Assembly: GCF_000212395.1 (NCBI RefSeq)
Contig: NC_015499.1
Span: 124,001 to 188,000, forward strand
Length of the DNA: 64,000 bases
Source of the DNA: Thermodesulfobium narugense DSM 14796
GTDB taxonomy: Bacteria; Thermodesulfobiota; Thermodesulfobiia; Thermodesulfobiales; Thermodesulfobiaceae
Direction: 5' to 3'
The translations under genes and the position numbers were made by a program. Numbering within the stretch: position 1 is the first letter of the stretch; each line of letters opens with the position of its first letter. This document shows, piece by piece, positions 17,561 to 26,618 of the stretch. The notes beneath the pieces are model-generated. The model was given only the letters and a program-made list of their open reading frames with translations. It did not search any database and was not told the origin of the DNA.

Positions 17561-18700
17561 TATTATGCACTACCAGCAGGAACAATAGTTGCACCAGTAG
17601 TAAGTAGTAGTATAAATGGATGGATTGGTGGTCAAGCGCTAGCAGCACAGACAACTACACCACCAGATAAAAAGAACGATTCATTTATGCGCTATAGAAT
17701 CAGGTTAAACGTTGCAGCACCAGTTGCTGACAACATCAGCTTCAACGCAAGGCTTACAATGCAGAAGAACGCAGGTGTAAACGGGACAAATAATTACGCT
17801 AACCCTGTGACCGCTGCAAATTCAGGTTACATGTTAGATCAGAATACTCTATTCGTAGAGAGATCTTACATCACATGGACTCTGAACCCATATCCTGTTA
17901 CATTCGTCCTTGGCAGACTTCCTACTATGGATACAGGCAGATATTACAATGCGCTCTTCCTTGATGCCTCAGTAGAAGGCGGTTTGGTAGTATTCGACAT
18001 GTCAAACTTCCTTCCATCAACTTCAGTTTCAGCTGCATGGGTAAAGCTCTTTGACGCAGGCAACGTTACGTCAGCTCAAGAAGCTAGTGGTCTTAAAGAT
18101 AAGGACGTATATATATTAAACCTCAAGACAAAGCTCTTTGACACCTTTGGTTTAGAAGCAGACTACGGTTATATAGACAAGTTTACGTATTTTGGTGCTC
18201 TTTCAGGAGTTCCTGGCGTAACATCTGGTGCAAACGGCATCTATGGCAAGTATGACTGGTGGGCAGTAATAGGTAACTGGACTATGTACAACGTAAACAT
18301 GTGGGCAGGATATAGCGGCACATCCACCGACATGCCAAGAGAGGGAGCAACGGGTCCAGATCTTAGTGGAACACACTCTGTAAACGGCGGAGCATGGAGA
18401 GTAGGAGCAACTATTCCTCTTCCAGTCGGCGCTCTAACTGGTGACTTCTTCTTTGGCGACAACAAGTACTATAACCCATTCCTTTTTAACACATGGGATG
18501 CTGGAAAGTATAAGGATTACTACAATGTATACTATCAACTTCCAGTCGCAAAGAACGCAACCTTGACTCTTAACTACGACTATTGGAAGGGTAAGAGACC
18601 TTATAACACAGATTCAGTTAATGGCTACTACTATACTTTCAACCCAGATCAGATCAAAGACGATACAAGATACTACATTCAGATGGACGTAAAGTTCTAA
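17126..18700 (+). CDS. SLH-domain outer-membrane porin, copy 1
   Basis: A 524-residue secreted protein. It has a signal peptide (cleavage likely after AVPAMA, residue 23), then one SLH domain (about 25-75, FSDVPANSWAYKAVQDLAA). A coiled-coil segment follows (about 80-120), then a long beta-rich region with alternating hydrophobic residues ending in a terminal aromatic/Phe strand (YYIQMDVKF). This is the layout of OmpM/Slp-type porins, which anchor the outer membrane to the wall by the SLH domain and form a beta-barrel. The first 145 or so residues are almost identical to copy 3. The gene has a long regulated leader and a strong terminator, consistent with very high expression. Confidence 0.88.
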   Translation: MRKFAMFFVVASLLVALAVPAMAGPFSDVPANSWAYKAVQDLAAKGLVIGYGDGTFRGDRLATRYEMAMVVARMLDMYEKGQNAQDQKIQLNANDIATLMKLAEEFKSELASLNVRVAALEKKAALDTVNFTGDARFRLASEKLTYYALPAGTIVAPVVSSSINGWIGGQALAAQTTTPPDKKNDSFMRYRIRLNVAAPVADNISFNARLTMQKNAGVNGTNNYANPVTAANSGYMLDQNTLFVERSYITWTLNPYPVTFVLGRLPTMDTGRYYNALFLDASVEGGLVVFDMSNFLPSTSVSAAWVKLFDAGNVTSAQEASGLKDKDVYILNLKTKLFDTFGLEADYGYIDKFTYFGALSGVPGVTSGANGIYGKYDWWAVIGNWTMYNVNMWAGYSGTSTDMPREGATGPDLSGTHSVNGGAWRVGATIPLPVGALTGDFFFGDNKYYNPFLFNTWDAGKYKDYYNVYYQLPVAKNATLTLNYDYWKGKRPYNTDSVNGYYYTFNPDQIKDDTRYYIQMDVKF

Positions 18701-18711
18701 AGAACTTTTTT

Positions 18712-18738
18712 AGCCCCCGAGCAATCGGGGGCTTTTTT
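18712..18738 (+). terminator. Rho-independent terminator of porin 1
   Basis: Perfect stem AGCCCCCGA / TCGGGGGCT with a GCAA loop, followed by six T residues. Located 11 bp after the porin stop codon. Confidence 0.93.
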
Positions 18739-18853
18739 ATTGATAAGCAAAAGTATTTTTATCTTAAGATTTTCTTATAGTCTCTCTTCCTTCACTAAAC
18801 TACTCTTTTTGTGATAACATAAGTAAGCTTATCTAAAAGTGAGGGGCTCTTTA

Positions 18854-19993
18854 TTGAATAATCGCAGGATAATTCTTATTTTTTCGTTGTTGTTCATATT
18901 CGCATTAAGCCTATTTATTTCTGGATGCGTCCAAATAGGCATAACAAGCCCTGCGCTAAAAATTGCTATTGTAGTCCCTCTTTCGGGGGAGTTTTCTCAG
19001 ATTGGAGAAGAGGAGAGAAATGGAGCCCTTCTTGCAATAGAGGATGCCAATGCTGCAGGAGGAGCGCTGAGCAGGAAATTTGAGCTTGTCCAGATGGACG
19101 ATAAGGGCGATCCAGTAGAATCCGCTATCATTGCCCAAAAGATTTCTGCTGATTCCTCTATTCTTGGCGTTGTTGGAGGGGCGAACGCAGGGGACACAAT
19201 TTTGCCCGCTGAAATCTATGCGAAGAACAACGTAGTAATGGTAACTCCTTCTACTACAGCCGCAGAACTTACCGCTAAAGGTTATTACAGCGTCTTTAGA
19301 ATCTGTGCCAGTGACACTTTAGAGGGACCATATGCTGCTAACTTTATAATAAATAATCTGAAATTAAAGAGAGTTGCAATAATAGAAGACAGCAGCGCCT
19401 ATGCAAGAGAACTAACAAACTCGTTTAAAAGTGAATTTTTAAAACTTGGGGGAGCAATTCTTACAGAGGAAAAGATAGTCCAGGGAGACAAGGACTTCAA
19501 GGTTCCTCTTGAAAAGATAAAGGTTCTTAATCCTGAGGTAATTTATTTTGCAGGGATGTATCCTGAGTGCGCACAGATCGTAAAAGAGGCAAAAGAAATG
19601 GGAATAAAGTCCATATTCTTTGGTGCTAATGGCATAAGAGATATCGAATTTGTAAAGATTGCAGGGATAGCATCAGAGGGCACAATGGCTACGTCGGTGG
19701 GCTTTCCATTGGACAAGTTTTTAAAGGGCACTAATTTTATTCAAAGATATAAAGAAACTTTTAAAAAAGATCCCACTGACTACTCGGTCTTTTCATACGA
19801 TGCAACTTTATCTATAATAGACGCTATTAAATTAGCGGGTAAACCGGACAGGAGTATCCTTGCAAATGCAATGCACAATTTGAAATATGATGGTATATTA
19901 GGTAGTACTTCTTTTGATAAAGAAGGCAATACTACTAATAATCTTGTTAACGTGTATGTAGTAAAGAACGGTAACTGGATAAGTTTCAACTAA
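18854..19993 (+). CDS. livK: Branched-chain amino-acid ABC transporter, substrate-binding lipoprotein
   Basis: Periplasmic-binding protein (379 residues) of the Leu/Ile/Val-type uptake system. Lipoprotein signal: hydrophobic stretch then lipobox FISGC with cysteine near residue 25. The mature part has the type I binding fold (KIAIVVPLSGEFSQIGEEERNGALLAIEDANA, then DDKGDPVESA). I chose TTG 18854 because GAGGGG lies 7 nt before it; a GTG at 18839 overlaps that box. It opens the livKHMGF operon; the actual substrate cannot be told from sequence and could be another amino acid, amide or urea. Confidence 0.9.
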   Translation: MNNRRIILIFSLLFIFALSLFISGCVQIGITSPALKIAIVVPLSGEFSQIGEEERNGALLAIEDANAAGGALSRKFELVQMDDKGDPVESAIIAQKISADSSILGVVGGANAGDTILPAEIYAKNNVVMVTPSTTAAELTAKGYYSVFRICASDTLEGPYAANFIINNLKLKRVAIIEDSSAYARELTNSFKSEFLKLGGAILTEEKIVQGDKDFKVPLEKIKVLNPEVIYFAGMYPECAQIVKEAKEMGIKSIFFGANGIRDIEFVKIAGIASEGTMATSVGFPLDKFLKGTNFIQRYKETFKKDPTDYSVFSYDATLSIIDAIKLAGKPDRSILANAMHNLKYDGILGSTSFDKEGNTTNNLVNVYVVKNGNWISFN

Positions 19994-20014
19994 TATGAGG
20001 GGAGTGATTTTACA

Positions 20015-20923
20015 ATTTTTTTACAACAATTGGTAAATGGAGTAACTTTGGGGGCGGTATATGCCCTGATCGCGTTAGGCTATACTATGGTCTACGGCAT
20101 ACTTGAGCTTATCAACTTTGCACACGGAGAGATCTTTATGATGGGCTCCTTTTTTGGGCTCCTTTTTTGGTGGATTCTTGAGATGACAGGGTTCTCAAGG
20201 ATTATCCCGATTCCTCTTATTATATTTCTGATGTTTATATTTTCTATGGTAGCCACAGCCTTTTTGGGAGCCCTTCTGGAATTTATCGCATATCGCCCGC
20301 TAAGGAGCGTGACTAATAGACTCATTCCACTGATCAGCGCACTTGGAGCATCGATTTTTTTGCAAAACTTTGCTATGCTAACGTTTGGCTCTACAAATAG
20401 GGTATATCCTGCGATATTTCCAGATGTTGGTTGGGATTTATTTCACGCAAGGATAAGTCTGATTCAGGTATTTATTTTTATTACGTGTATTTTAATGATG
20501 GCGGGATTGACCGTTCTTGTAAACAAAACCAAATTAGGTCGTTCAATGAGAGCTGTGGCACAAGACTACGTTACAGCAAGCTTAATGGGCATAAGGGTTA
20601 ATAGAATTATTACGATCACCTTTATGATAGGTTCATCTCTTGCTGCTGCTGCAGGAGTGATGTATGGGATGTATTATGGTGTGGCAAAATTTGATATGGG
20701 ATATCTTGCAGGTTTGAAGGCATTTACTGCTGCTGTTCTTGGAGGCATAGGTAACATTCCTGGCGCCATGCTCGGAGGTTTTTGTCTTGGTATTATAGAA
20801 AGCTTTGGTGCCGGATACATATCTTCTGAATACAAAGATATGTTCGCTTTTCTTATGCTTTTGTTTATTCTTCTGCTTAGACCATCGGGTTTACTAGGCC
20901 AGCAGGTACCGGATAAAGTATGA
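20015..20923 (+). CDS. livH: Branched-chain amino-acid ABC transporter permease LivH
   Basis: Membrane permease of about 302 residues with eight or so hydrophobic helices and the EAA-like cytoplasmic region (TKLGRSMRAVAQDYVTASLMGI). The first ordinary start codon, TTG 20030, is about 25 nt from the ribosome-binding site and would cut off FLQQ, which LivH proteins normally have before LVNG. Reading from ATT 20015 gives IFLQQLVNGVTLGAVYALIALGY with GGGGAGTGA 7 to 12 nt upstream. I therefore propose an ATT start. It overlaps livM by 4 bp. Confidence 0.9.
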   Translation: MFLQQLVNGVTLGAVYALIALGYTMVYGILELINFAHGEIFMMGSFFGLLFWWILEMTGFSRIIPIPLIIFLMFIFSMVATAFLGALLEFIAYRPLRSVTNRLIPLISALGASIFLQNFAMLTFGSTNRVYPAIFPDVGWDLFHARISLIQVFIFITCILMMAGLTVLVNKTKLGRSMRAVAQDYVTASLMGIRVNRIITITFMIGSSLAAAAGVMYGMYYGVAKFDMGYLAGLKAFTAAVLGGIGNIPGAMLGGFCLGIIESFGAGYISSEYKDMFAFLMLLFILLLRPSGLLGQQVPDKV

Positions 20924-21942
20924 TGAACTTCAGATTTAGAAGAACCCTTAGATCTCTTGCAAGAAATTGGAACAATCTTGATATGCGCCTCAAGTGGGGT
21001 ATACTCTTTGTAGTTGCGCTTGTCTATCCGTTTCTTGCTTCCTCTCAATATTACGTACACATTATGAACCTTGCTTTTATCTATGTGGTCCTATCTTTAG
21101 GGTTAAACATTGTATGCGGTTTGGCAGGACTTTTAGATCTGGGATTTATAGCCTTTTATGCTGTAGGAGCTTACACCTATGCAATTTTATCAATTAAACT
21201 GGGCCTTAGCTTTTGGGAAATATTGCCGATTGCCTGTTTTGCAACGGCTCTTTTTGGACTTTTGGTTGGCTCTGCTGCTTTTAGATTAAGGGGTGACTAC
21301 TTTGCAATCGTTACTATGGGATATGGCGAGATAATTAGAATCCTTGCAAATAACCTTACCTTTTTAACCAATGGTCCCATAGGAATAGCGGGTATCCCAA
21401 GACCGACTATCTTTGGATTCAAATTTGAGGACCCATTTCAGTATTACTTTCTCGCGCTTTCCTTTGTGACTATTTCGATATTCTTAACTTACAGGTTTCA
21501 AGCATCAAGAATAGGGAGGGCTCTTGAAGCTATAAGGGAGGACGAAATTGCAGCTGTTTCTATGGGAGTAAACCTTAAGAATTTCAAATTAATCTCATTT
21601 ATAATAGGTGCAATGCTTGGTGGCTCTATAGGAGTCTTTTTCGCAAGCTATGCTACCTTTGTTTCGCCTGAGAGCTTTAGCTTTATGGAATCGGTTATGG
21701 TTCTTGCAATGGTTGTGATCGGAGGGATGGGCACTATAGAGGGTCCAGTAATAGGCGCTCTCATTCTTGTCTTTTTGCCTGAGGCTCTAAGAAGCCTTTC
21801 TGATTACAGGATGCTTATATTTGGCGCTCTTATGGTATTTATGATGATTGTAATGCCAAAGGGCTTTATGGGGTGGATAAAACCAAGGAGAATCCTAAAG
21901 GTTGCAGAGGAGGAGAATTCTTTTGTTACTAGAGATTTCTAA
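20920..21942 (+). CDS. livM: Branched-chain amino-acid ABC transporter permease LivM
   Basis: Second permease (340 residues), forms the channel with LivH. Multiple hydrophobic helices; family motifs GDYFAIVTMGYGEIIRILANN and the EAA loop RIGRALEAIREDEIAAVSMGV are clear. Starts at ATG 20920 or 20923, overlapping the livH stop. It ends 20 bp inside the livG coding region. Confidence 0.94.
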   Translation: MMNFRFRRTLRSLARNWNNLDMRLKWGILFVVALVYPFLASSQYYVHIMNLAFIYVVLSLGLNIVCGLAGLLDLGFIAFYAVGAYTYAILSIKLGLSFWEILPIACFATALFGLLVGSAAFRLRGDYFAIVTMGYGEIIRILANNLTFLTNGPIGIAGIPRPTIFGFKFEDPFQYYFLALSFVTISIFLTYRFQASRIGRALEAIREDEIAAVSMGVNLKNFKLISFIIGAMLGGSIGVFFASYATFVSPESFSFMESVMVLAMVVIGGMGTIEGPVIGALILVFLPEALRSLSDYRMLIFGALMVFMMIVMPKGFMGWIKPRRILKVAEEENSFVTRDF

Positions 21943-22705
21943 TGTTACCAAACAATTTGGAGGGCTTATCGCTGTAAATGACGTTTCTATGGAGGTGAAC
22001 GAGGGGGAGATAGTTTCTGTTATAGGACCTAACGGTGCAGGAAAAACAACGCTCTTTAACTGTGTTACAGGCGTGTATACCCCTGAAAGGGGAAAGATCC
22101 TTTATAAAAAAGATGGAGTAGTAAGAGACATTGTAGGGGTTCCTGCACACAAAATTGCATATCTGGGCATATCAAGGACCTTTCAGAACATCAGGCTTTT
22201 TAAAAATATGACAGTTCTTGAAAACGTCCTTGTTGGTAGACATTCAAAATTAAAATCTAAAGTATGGGAGATACTTTTGACCCTACCGGCTTTTATAAAA
22301 GAGGAAAAGGAAAGCGTAAGATTGGCAAGAAATCTGTTAGATTTTGTGGGTCTGTTAAATAGAGAATCGGAGATCTCGGTAAATTTGCCGTACGGGCTTC
22401 AAAGAAAGCTTGAGATAGCAAGGGCTTTGGCATCTGAACCGAAAATACTTTTGCTTGATGAACCTGCCGCAGGAATGAATCCATCTGAGACTGAAGAGCT
22501 TATAAGGCTTATTAAAAAGATTAGAGAAATGGGGGTAACAATAATTTTAATAGAGCACGATATGTCTCTTGTTATGAAGCTCTCAGAAAAGATAATTGTA
22601 TTGGACTTCGGACAAAAGATTGCTGAAGGAAGTCCTGTAGAGATTAGAAACAACCCAAGGGTAATAGAAGCATATTTAGGGAAAGAGGAAGCAGAAATTG
22701 CTTAA
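21923..22705 (+). CDS. livG: Branched-chain amino-acid ABC transporter ATP-binding protein LivG
   Basis: ATPase subunit of 260 residues. Walker A GPNGAGKTT near residue 37, signature region NLPYGLQRKLEIARAL (LPYG in place of LSGG is typical for LivG), and Walker B KILLLDEPAAGMNP. Start chosen at TTG 21923, 8 nt after AGAGGAGGA; an upstream TTG at 21902 precedes that box. It overlaps livM by 20 bp and livF by 8 bp. Confidence 0.94.
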   Translation: MLLEISNVTKQFGGLIAVNDVSMEVNEGEIVSVIGPNGAGKTTLFNCVTGVYTPERGKILYKKDGVVRDIVGVPAHKIAYLGISRTFQNIRLFKNMTVLENVLVGRHSKLKSKVWEILLTLPAFIKEEKESVRLARNLLDFVGLLNRESEISVNLPYGLQRKLEIARALASEPKILLLDEPAAGMNPSETEELIRLIKKIREMGVTIILIEHDMSLVMKLSEKIIVLDFGQKIAEGSPVEIRNNPRVIEAYLGKEEAEIA

Positions 22706-23405
22706 AGTAAACAATATAGTCTTAAGATATGGCGGCATATTAGCTTTGAAAGGGGTGTCTCTTGAAGTAAACAAGGGGGAGATAGTGGCTCTAATAGGTG
22801 CTAATGGGGCAGGGAAGACTTCTGTTTTAAAAGCTATTATGGCAGTTGAAAGGGTTTCAAGCGGCGAGGTGTATCTGGACAACGTTCTTCTGACAGGACT
22901 TTCTACTGACAGGATAGTAAGCATGGGGCTGTGTCTGGTTCCTGAGGGCAGAAGGATTTTTACTAGGATGAGCGTTCATGAAAACCTTTTAATGGGGGCC
23001 TTTCTTAGGAAGGACAAAAAGGGCATTCAAGACGACATAGAAAAGGTTTTGACGCTTTTCCCCAGATTAAAGGAAAGACTGAATCAAAAGGCTGGGACTC
23101 TGTCAGGAGGAGAACAACAAATGCTTGCAATTGCAAGAGGAATGATGTCAAGGCCAAAGTATCTATTTTTGGATGAGCCATCTTTAGGACTTGCTCCAGT
23201 TTTGGTTGACGAGATATTTAAGATTATAAAGGAAATTAACGAATCAGGAACAAGTCTTTTAATTGTTGAGCAAAATGCGGTGAAAGCGTTAAAGCTAGCA
23301 GATAGAGGATACGTGATAGAGACAGGAAACATTACCATATCCGGGACCTCTGAAGAACTCTTGAATTCTGAACATGTGAGAGCGGCCTATCTTGGAGGAC
23401 ATTAA
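22698..23405 (+). CDS. livF: Branched-chain amino-acid ABC transporter ATP-binding protein LivF
   Basis: Second ATPase subunit (235 residues), pairs with LivG. Walker A GANGAGKTS, signature TLSGGEQQMLAIARGMMSRPK, Walker B YLFLDEPSLGLAP and the LivF-typical end HVRAAYLGG. Starts at TTG 22698 with AGAGGAAG 9 nt upstream. Last gene of the liv operon. Confidence 0.95.
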   Translation: MLKVNNIVLRYGGILALKGVSLEVNKGEIVALIGANGAGKTSVLKAIMAVERVSSGEVYLDNVLLTGLSTDRIVSMGLCLVPEGRRIFTRMSVHENLLMGAFLRKDKKGIQDDIEKVLTLFPRLKERLNQKAGTLSGGEQQMLAIARGMMSRPKYLFLDEPSLGLAPVLVDEIFKIIKEINESGTSLLIVEQNAVKALKLADRGYVIETGNITISGTSEELLNSEHVRAAYLGGH

Positions 23406-23436
23406 AAAGCCGCGACACAAAGCCGCGGCTTTTTAG
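23404..23436. terminator. Terminator between livF and desulfoferrodoxin
   Basis: Stem AAAAAGCCGCG / CGCGGCTTTTT with a 9-nt loop, flanked by A-run and T-run so it can work in both directions. It lies between the convergent livF (+) and dfx (-) genes and probably ends both transcripts. Confidence 0.9.
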
Positions 23437-23452
23437 TATTATAAAGCTTTTT

Positions 23453-23845
23453 TTATTCTTTGCTCTTCCAGAGACCGTGAAGGTTGCAATACTCTCTTGC
23501 CATAAGGTTTTTGGGTTCTGTAGGAAGCGAGAAGGTGGCTTCTGGCTTATCGTTAAAGTTAAGTCTTTTTATCAGAACATATGAATCATCAACGTGAAGT
23601 TCTATCCACTCAATCCAGTGGGTGCTGGTCATTGGGTGAGGAGTAGAGCCTACCTTTACCAGTACTTCCTTTCCGTTTCTCTCTATAACAGGAACGTGTT
23701 TTTCAACTACAGCATCTACGGTATTTTCCTCCATAAGCTTCATTGGACTCCCACAGCAGACGAGCTGTCCAACACCAGAGTGCAGAACCATTACTATATT
23801 ACCGCATGTCTCACACTTGTAAATTTGCAATACTTCTGTGGCCAT
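23453..23845 (-). CDS. dfx: Desulfoferrodoxin (superoxide reductase)
   Basis: Reduces superoxide to hydrogen peroxide in anaerobes. The 130-residue protein has both iron sites: the N-terminal desulforedoxin domain with CETC and CCG cysteines (centre I) and the catalytic centre II with KHVP, HPM, HWI histidines and the C-terminal CNLHGLW. The complete two-domain form indicates a strict or moderate anaerobe. Start ATG has TAGGAGGTG upstream, and an AT-rich stretch with TATAAT at about 23877-23882 could be its -10 box. It appears to be a single-gene unit. Confidence 0.96.
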   Translation of the reverse strand: MATEVLQIYKCETCGNIVMVLHSGVGQLVCCGSPMKLMEENTVDAVVEKHVPVIERNGKEVLVKVGSTPHPMTSTHWIEWIELHVDDSYVLIKRLNFNDKPEATFSLPTEPKNLMAREYCNLHGLWKSKE

Positions 23846-23914
23846 TAATTACACCTCCTAAGTGATAATTAATATTATTATAACAAATTGTAGCAAAAGT
23901 CTTAAAAAAATGCT

Positions 23915-24346
23915 CTAATGGATTAGATAAACAAATTTTACCAAATTAGATTTTTCCTTTGAAATGTCTTGCCAAATAGATTCTAATTTGTTTTCCCTTT
24001 CTTTATCTTTTTTGGAAAGGTTTATTGCTATTATCAAGTTTTCTTTGTTATTTAGTATTTCGATCCCTTGAACGCTACTAGCAAAGATCTTCCATATCCT
24101 CCTTCCTACAGTTTGAAGCATCTCAAGGAGTTCATTTTCAACTACAAAGTTACTTATTTCGGCTCTTTCTTTTTCTATGGTGTATCCTGAAAACCCTAAA
24201 ACTTCAAGTACCTTGCCATGGTCCTTTGAAATTTGATAGTTTTCAAATAGATCCTTTTCAAGTCCCAATTTCTTTATAAGTCTTGTAACCAGGTCTTCTA
24301 GCTCTTGAATTCTTAACTTTAGTATTTCAATTTCTCTTTCGTTCAA
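23915..24346 (-). CDS. Hypothetical protein with N-terminal coiled coil
   Basis: 143 residues, no family recognised. The first 35 residues are a probable coiled coil (EILKLRIQELEDLVTRLIKKLG); the rest is mixed alpha/beta with charged surface. Start at TTG 24346, chosen because AGGAGAG lies 5 to 6 nt upstream; a GTG at 24361 overlaps that box. It follows the DUF2334 gene by a 4-bp gap past the box and is probably co-transcribed with it. Confidence 0.65.
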   Translation of the reverse strand: MNEREIEILKLRIQELEDLVTRLIKKLGLEKDLFENYQISKDHGKVLEVLGFSGYTIEKERAEISNFVVENELLEMLQTVGRRIWKIFASSVQGIEILNNKENLIIAINLSKKDKERENKLESIWQDISKEKSNLVKFVYLIH

Positions 24347-24365
24347 TTTTTCTCTCCTCACTGTG

Positions 24366-25817
24366 TTAGTTATTTTTAATTTTGTATATTTTCAAAAGTT
24401 CGTTTGTGTTAACGAACAATACGTTGTCCTTTTGGGCACTATTTAATAGGGCTTCTAATTGATTTTTTCCTAAATATGGATGAAAGAAAAATGAAACTAC
24501 ACCTCTTGAAAAGGCTCTATGTTTCTCAAGTTCGTTGTAAACTGTTTTTTGGGTGAAGTTATACCCGTCATAACCAAAATCTTCAGGTATCCAGTAAAGC
24601 CCCCTATAAGTTGATGGATATGTTAACATTTGGTGAACTATTAAGGGGTTATCGAATTGAACTTCGTCTACCAGAAGAACCCTTTCATAAATCGTCTTTA
24701 TGCCCTCATTTTTGAGTGCTTTGTAGAGAATAGGTGTAGCCATATAGTGAGGAGTCTCCCATCCATCAACCTTAAGGCCAGCTTCCTTTATTATGTTTTC
24801 AGCTTCCCTAACTCTGTTTTCAAGTTGTTCAAGAGTAATTCTACCTGGAAACGGTTCTTGGGTTTTGTTGTCCCAAAATTCGTATCCTATAGCTGTTACT
24901 CCAGAAAATTGGTGTGTAAGGCCATGAATAAATATTTGGGCACCGTGAGATTGAGCATTCTTTAAAATTGCTATCAATTTTGGATCGTCTGTTAATTTTA
25001 CTTTAACCTTTTTTGCTGGGTTTACAAATATTGGTATTACACCAATAGAAAAATGAATCCTCCTCTTTTCAAGAAGATCTATTACTCCTTCTAGTTTTTT
25101 AATGTCATACATTGGATGTACGTCTTCTAATCTGATGAGCCCTAAAGGCCTTGGCTCTTCTGACACTCCAAGAAATCTCGCCAACACGTCACAAAGCGCC
25201 ATGTATCTTTTTCTGTCAGGCCCTAAAAAAGGATGGGAAGCCATAAAAAATAGATTTTTTGATCTTAAAAGTATGGGCGCTACTGAGCCTTGATTATTTT
25301 CTGCTTTAATCAGAACTTCAGATTTTTCTGGATTTATGGGCGTTACGTAAAATGGTTGTGTGTCAAATTTAAAACCTTTATATAAGACTTTATCAAAGCT
25401 GAGCTCCTTTTTAGAATATCGAAAACCTACTTTGTTTTTTCCATAACCTTCGAGCAGTGTCTCTTCGTTTGAGCCAATCCACCACGTAATTTTTTTCCCT
25501 GACTTTGCTCTCCAGACGAGTGGCTCTGGTATGAATTGCATTGCTCTTGTGCCTTCATAAAAGAGCATTTCTGGATCTTTTGCTACATAAGGTGAATCTA
25601 TACTAAATCTTTCTGCTTTGATGTTTTTTACGCCTAATATGTTTTCAATCCATCTGGATTGCATCTGATCTACACTCGAATACCAGATTCTCTTCTGATC
25701 GCAAAATATCAAAGCTTTTGGAATTTTACCTGTGTTAAGGTAAGGGCATGCGATCAATATTATTAAGAAAAAAATGCCCAGCAGTTTATCTAACGATAAA
25801 TACTGAGCACTTTGCAT
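24366..25817 (-). CDS. DUF2334-type polysaccharide deacetylase-like protein
   Basis: 483 residues with an N-terminal hydrophobic anchor (about 12-28), so the main part faces outside the cytoplasm. The second half resembles DUF2334, a divergent branch of the NodB/carbohydrate esterase 4 fold: RLEDVHPMYD near residue 225 (acidic catalytic position), IFIHGLTHQF near residue 300 and DGWETPHYMATP. Probably acts on an extracellular polysaccharide, substrate unknown. The start overlaps the end of the upstream stress-protein gene by 32 bp, suggesting coupling. Confidence 0.78.
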   Translation of the reverse strand: MQSAQYLSLDKLLGIFFLIILIACPYLNTGKIPKALIFCDQKRIWYSSVDQMQSRWIENILGVKNIKAERFSIDSPYVAKDPEMLFYEGTRAMQFIPEPLVWRAKSGKKITWWIGSNEETLLEGYGKNKVGFRYSKKELSFDKVLYKGFKFDTQPFYVTPINPEKSEVLIKAENNQGSVAPILLRSKNLFFMASHPFLGPDRKRYMALCDVLARFLGVSEEPRPLGLIRLEDVHPMYDIKKLEGVIDLLEKRRIHFSIGVIPIFVNPAKKVKVKLTDDPKLIAILKNAQSHGAQIFIHGLTHQFSGVTAIGYEFWDNKTQEPFPGRITLEQLENRVREAENIIKEAGLKVDGWETPHYMATPILYKALKNEGIKTIYERVLLVDEVQFDNPLIVHQMLTYPSTYRGLYWIPEDFGYDGYNFTQKTVYNELEKHRAFSRGVVSFFFHPYLGKNQLEALLNSAQKDNVLFVNTNELLKIYKIKNN

Positions 25818-26223
25818 GATGACTTATCTTATCCGATACGCTCCCCATCAGAAATCCTTCAAATTCATTTAACCCTCTGCTTCCCAAGACCACGAGATCG
25901 AAATTTTCACTTTTTACCCTTTCAAGGATCATATTTGCAGCATTTGCTATGTCCATAAACGTAGAAACGTTCTTTACTCCGTTATCTTCTAAATATTTTT
26001 TGGCATCTTCAATTATTTTTTTTCCGTTTTTTTCAAGGTCTTCGATCATTTGCGGCATAAAAGCTACTTCTGCTCCCATTAGATCAGGTAGCATTGGTGG
26101 CATACATATGGCATGGCAGATTTCAACTGAACTGTCAAAGGCTTTTGCAAGGGAAATTGCGGTGTCAAGAACCTTTTGAGTGTGAACAGAACCGTCAATT
26201 GCAGCAAGAATTTTTTTATACAT
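25786..26223 (-). CDS. Universal stress protein, UspA family
   Basis: 145-residue single Usp domain: KKILAAIDGS at the start, ATP-binding-type motif LVVLGSRGLNEFEGFLMGSVSDKISHHAKCSVFIVR at the end (GxxG-9x-GS pattern). I chose ATG 26223; the longer frame to 26301 runs through the upstream gene. It starts 4 nt after the end of the histidine-tail gene without an obvious ribosome-binding site, so translation is probably coupled. Confidence 0.88.
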   Translation of the reverse strand: MYKKILAAIDGSVHTQKVLDTAISLAKAFDSSVEICHAICMPPMLPDLMGAEVAFMPQMIEDLEKNGKKIIEDAKKYLEDNGVKNVSTFMDIANAANMILERVKSENFDLVVLGSRGLNEFEGFLMGSVSDKISHHAKCSVFIVR

Positions 26224-26227
26224 TGTT

Positions 26228-26551
26228 TTATTCGTGTACGTGATCGTGTGGATGAGTGTGTGGATGGGTGTGAACGCTTCCATCGCTATGAACGTGTTCA
26301 TGAGAGTGCATGTTTTCTACAGTAAAGGTGTCTTCTTGATACAAGCTTTCCTGGGCTCTTTCTAGTGCTGCGGTTGTAAGTTTTAGATGTTCAACTGCTT
26401 CCTCCAGACTCTTTTCCATGCCATCGAAACCAAGCATACTTCCCATCATCTGCCAGCGAGCTATCTCTTCTCTAAGAAGTTGAATTCTATTTATCAGGTG
26501 TTTGGTTTCAATCTTCATTACCGTCATGTACGATTCGTTATTCGAACACAT
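26228..26551 (-). CDS. Small protein with alternating histidine tail
   Basis: 107 residues, family not recognised. Residues about 13-75 form amphipathic helices (IETKHLINRIQLLREEIARW...). The last 26 residues contain 11 histidines at almost every second position (82-106), with Asp, Pro and Thr between. Such tails bind nickel, zinc or copper in metallochaperones and transporters, so metal storage or delivery is a reasonable inference, not shown. A strong AGGGAGG box precedes the ATG. It is the first gene of a unit with the UspA and DUF2334 genes. Confidence 0.75.
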   Translation of the reverse strand: MCSNNESYMTVMKIETKHLINRIQLLREEIARWQMMGSMLGFDGMEKSLEEAVEHLKLTTAALERAQESLYQEDTFTVENMHSHEHVHSDGSVHTHPHTHPHDHVHE

Positions 26552-26618
26552 AATATGCCTCCCTAAATGATTTTATTAATATAGTATAGCAAATAATATA
26601 GCAAATTTACCTAATTGA

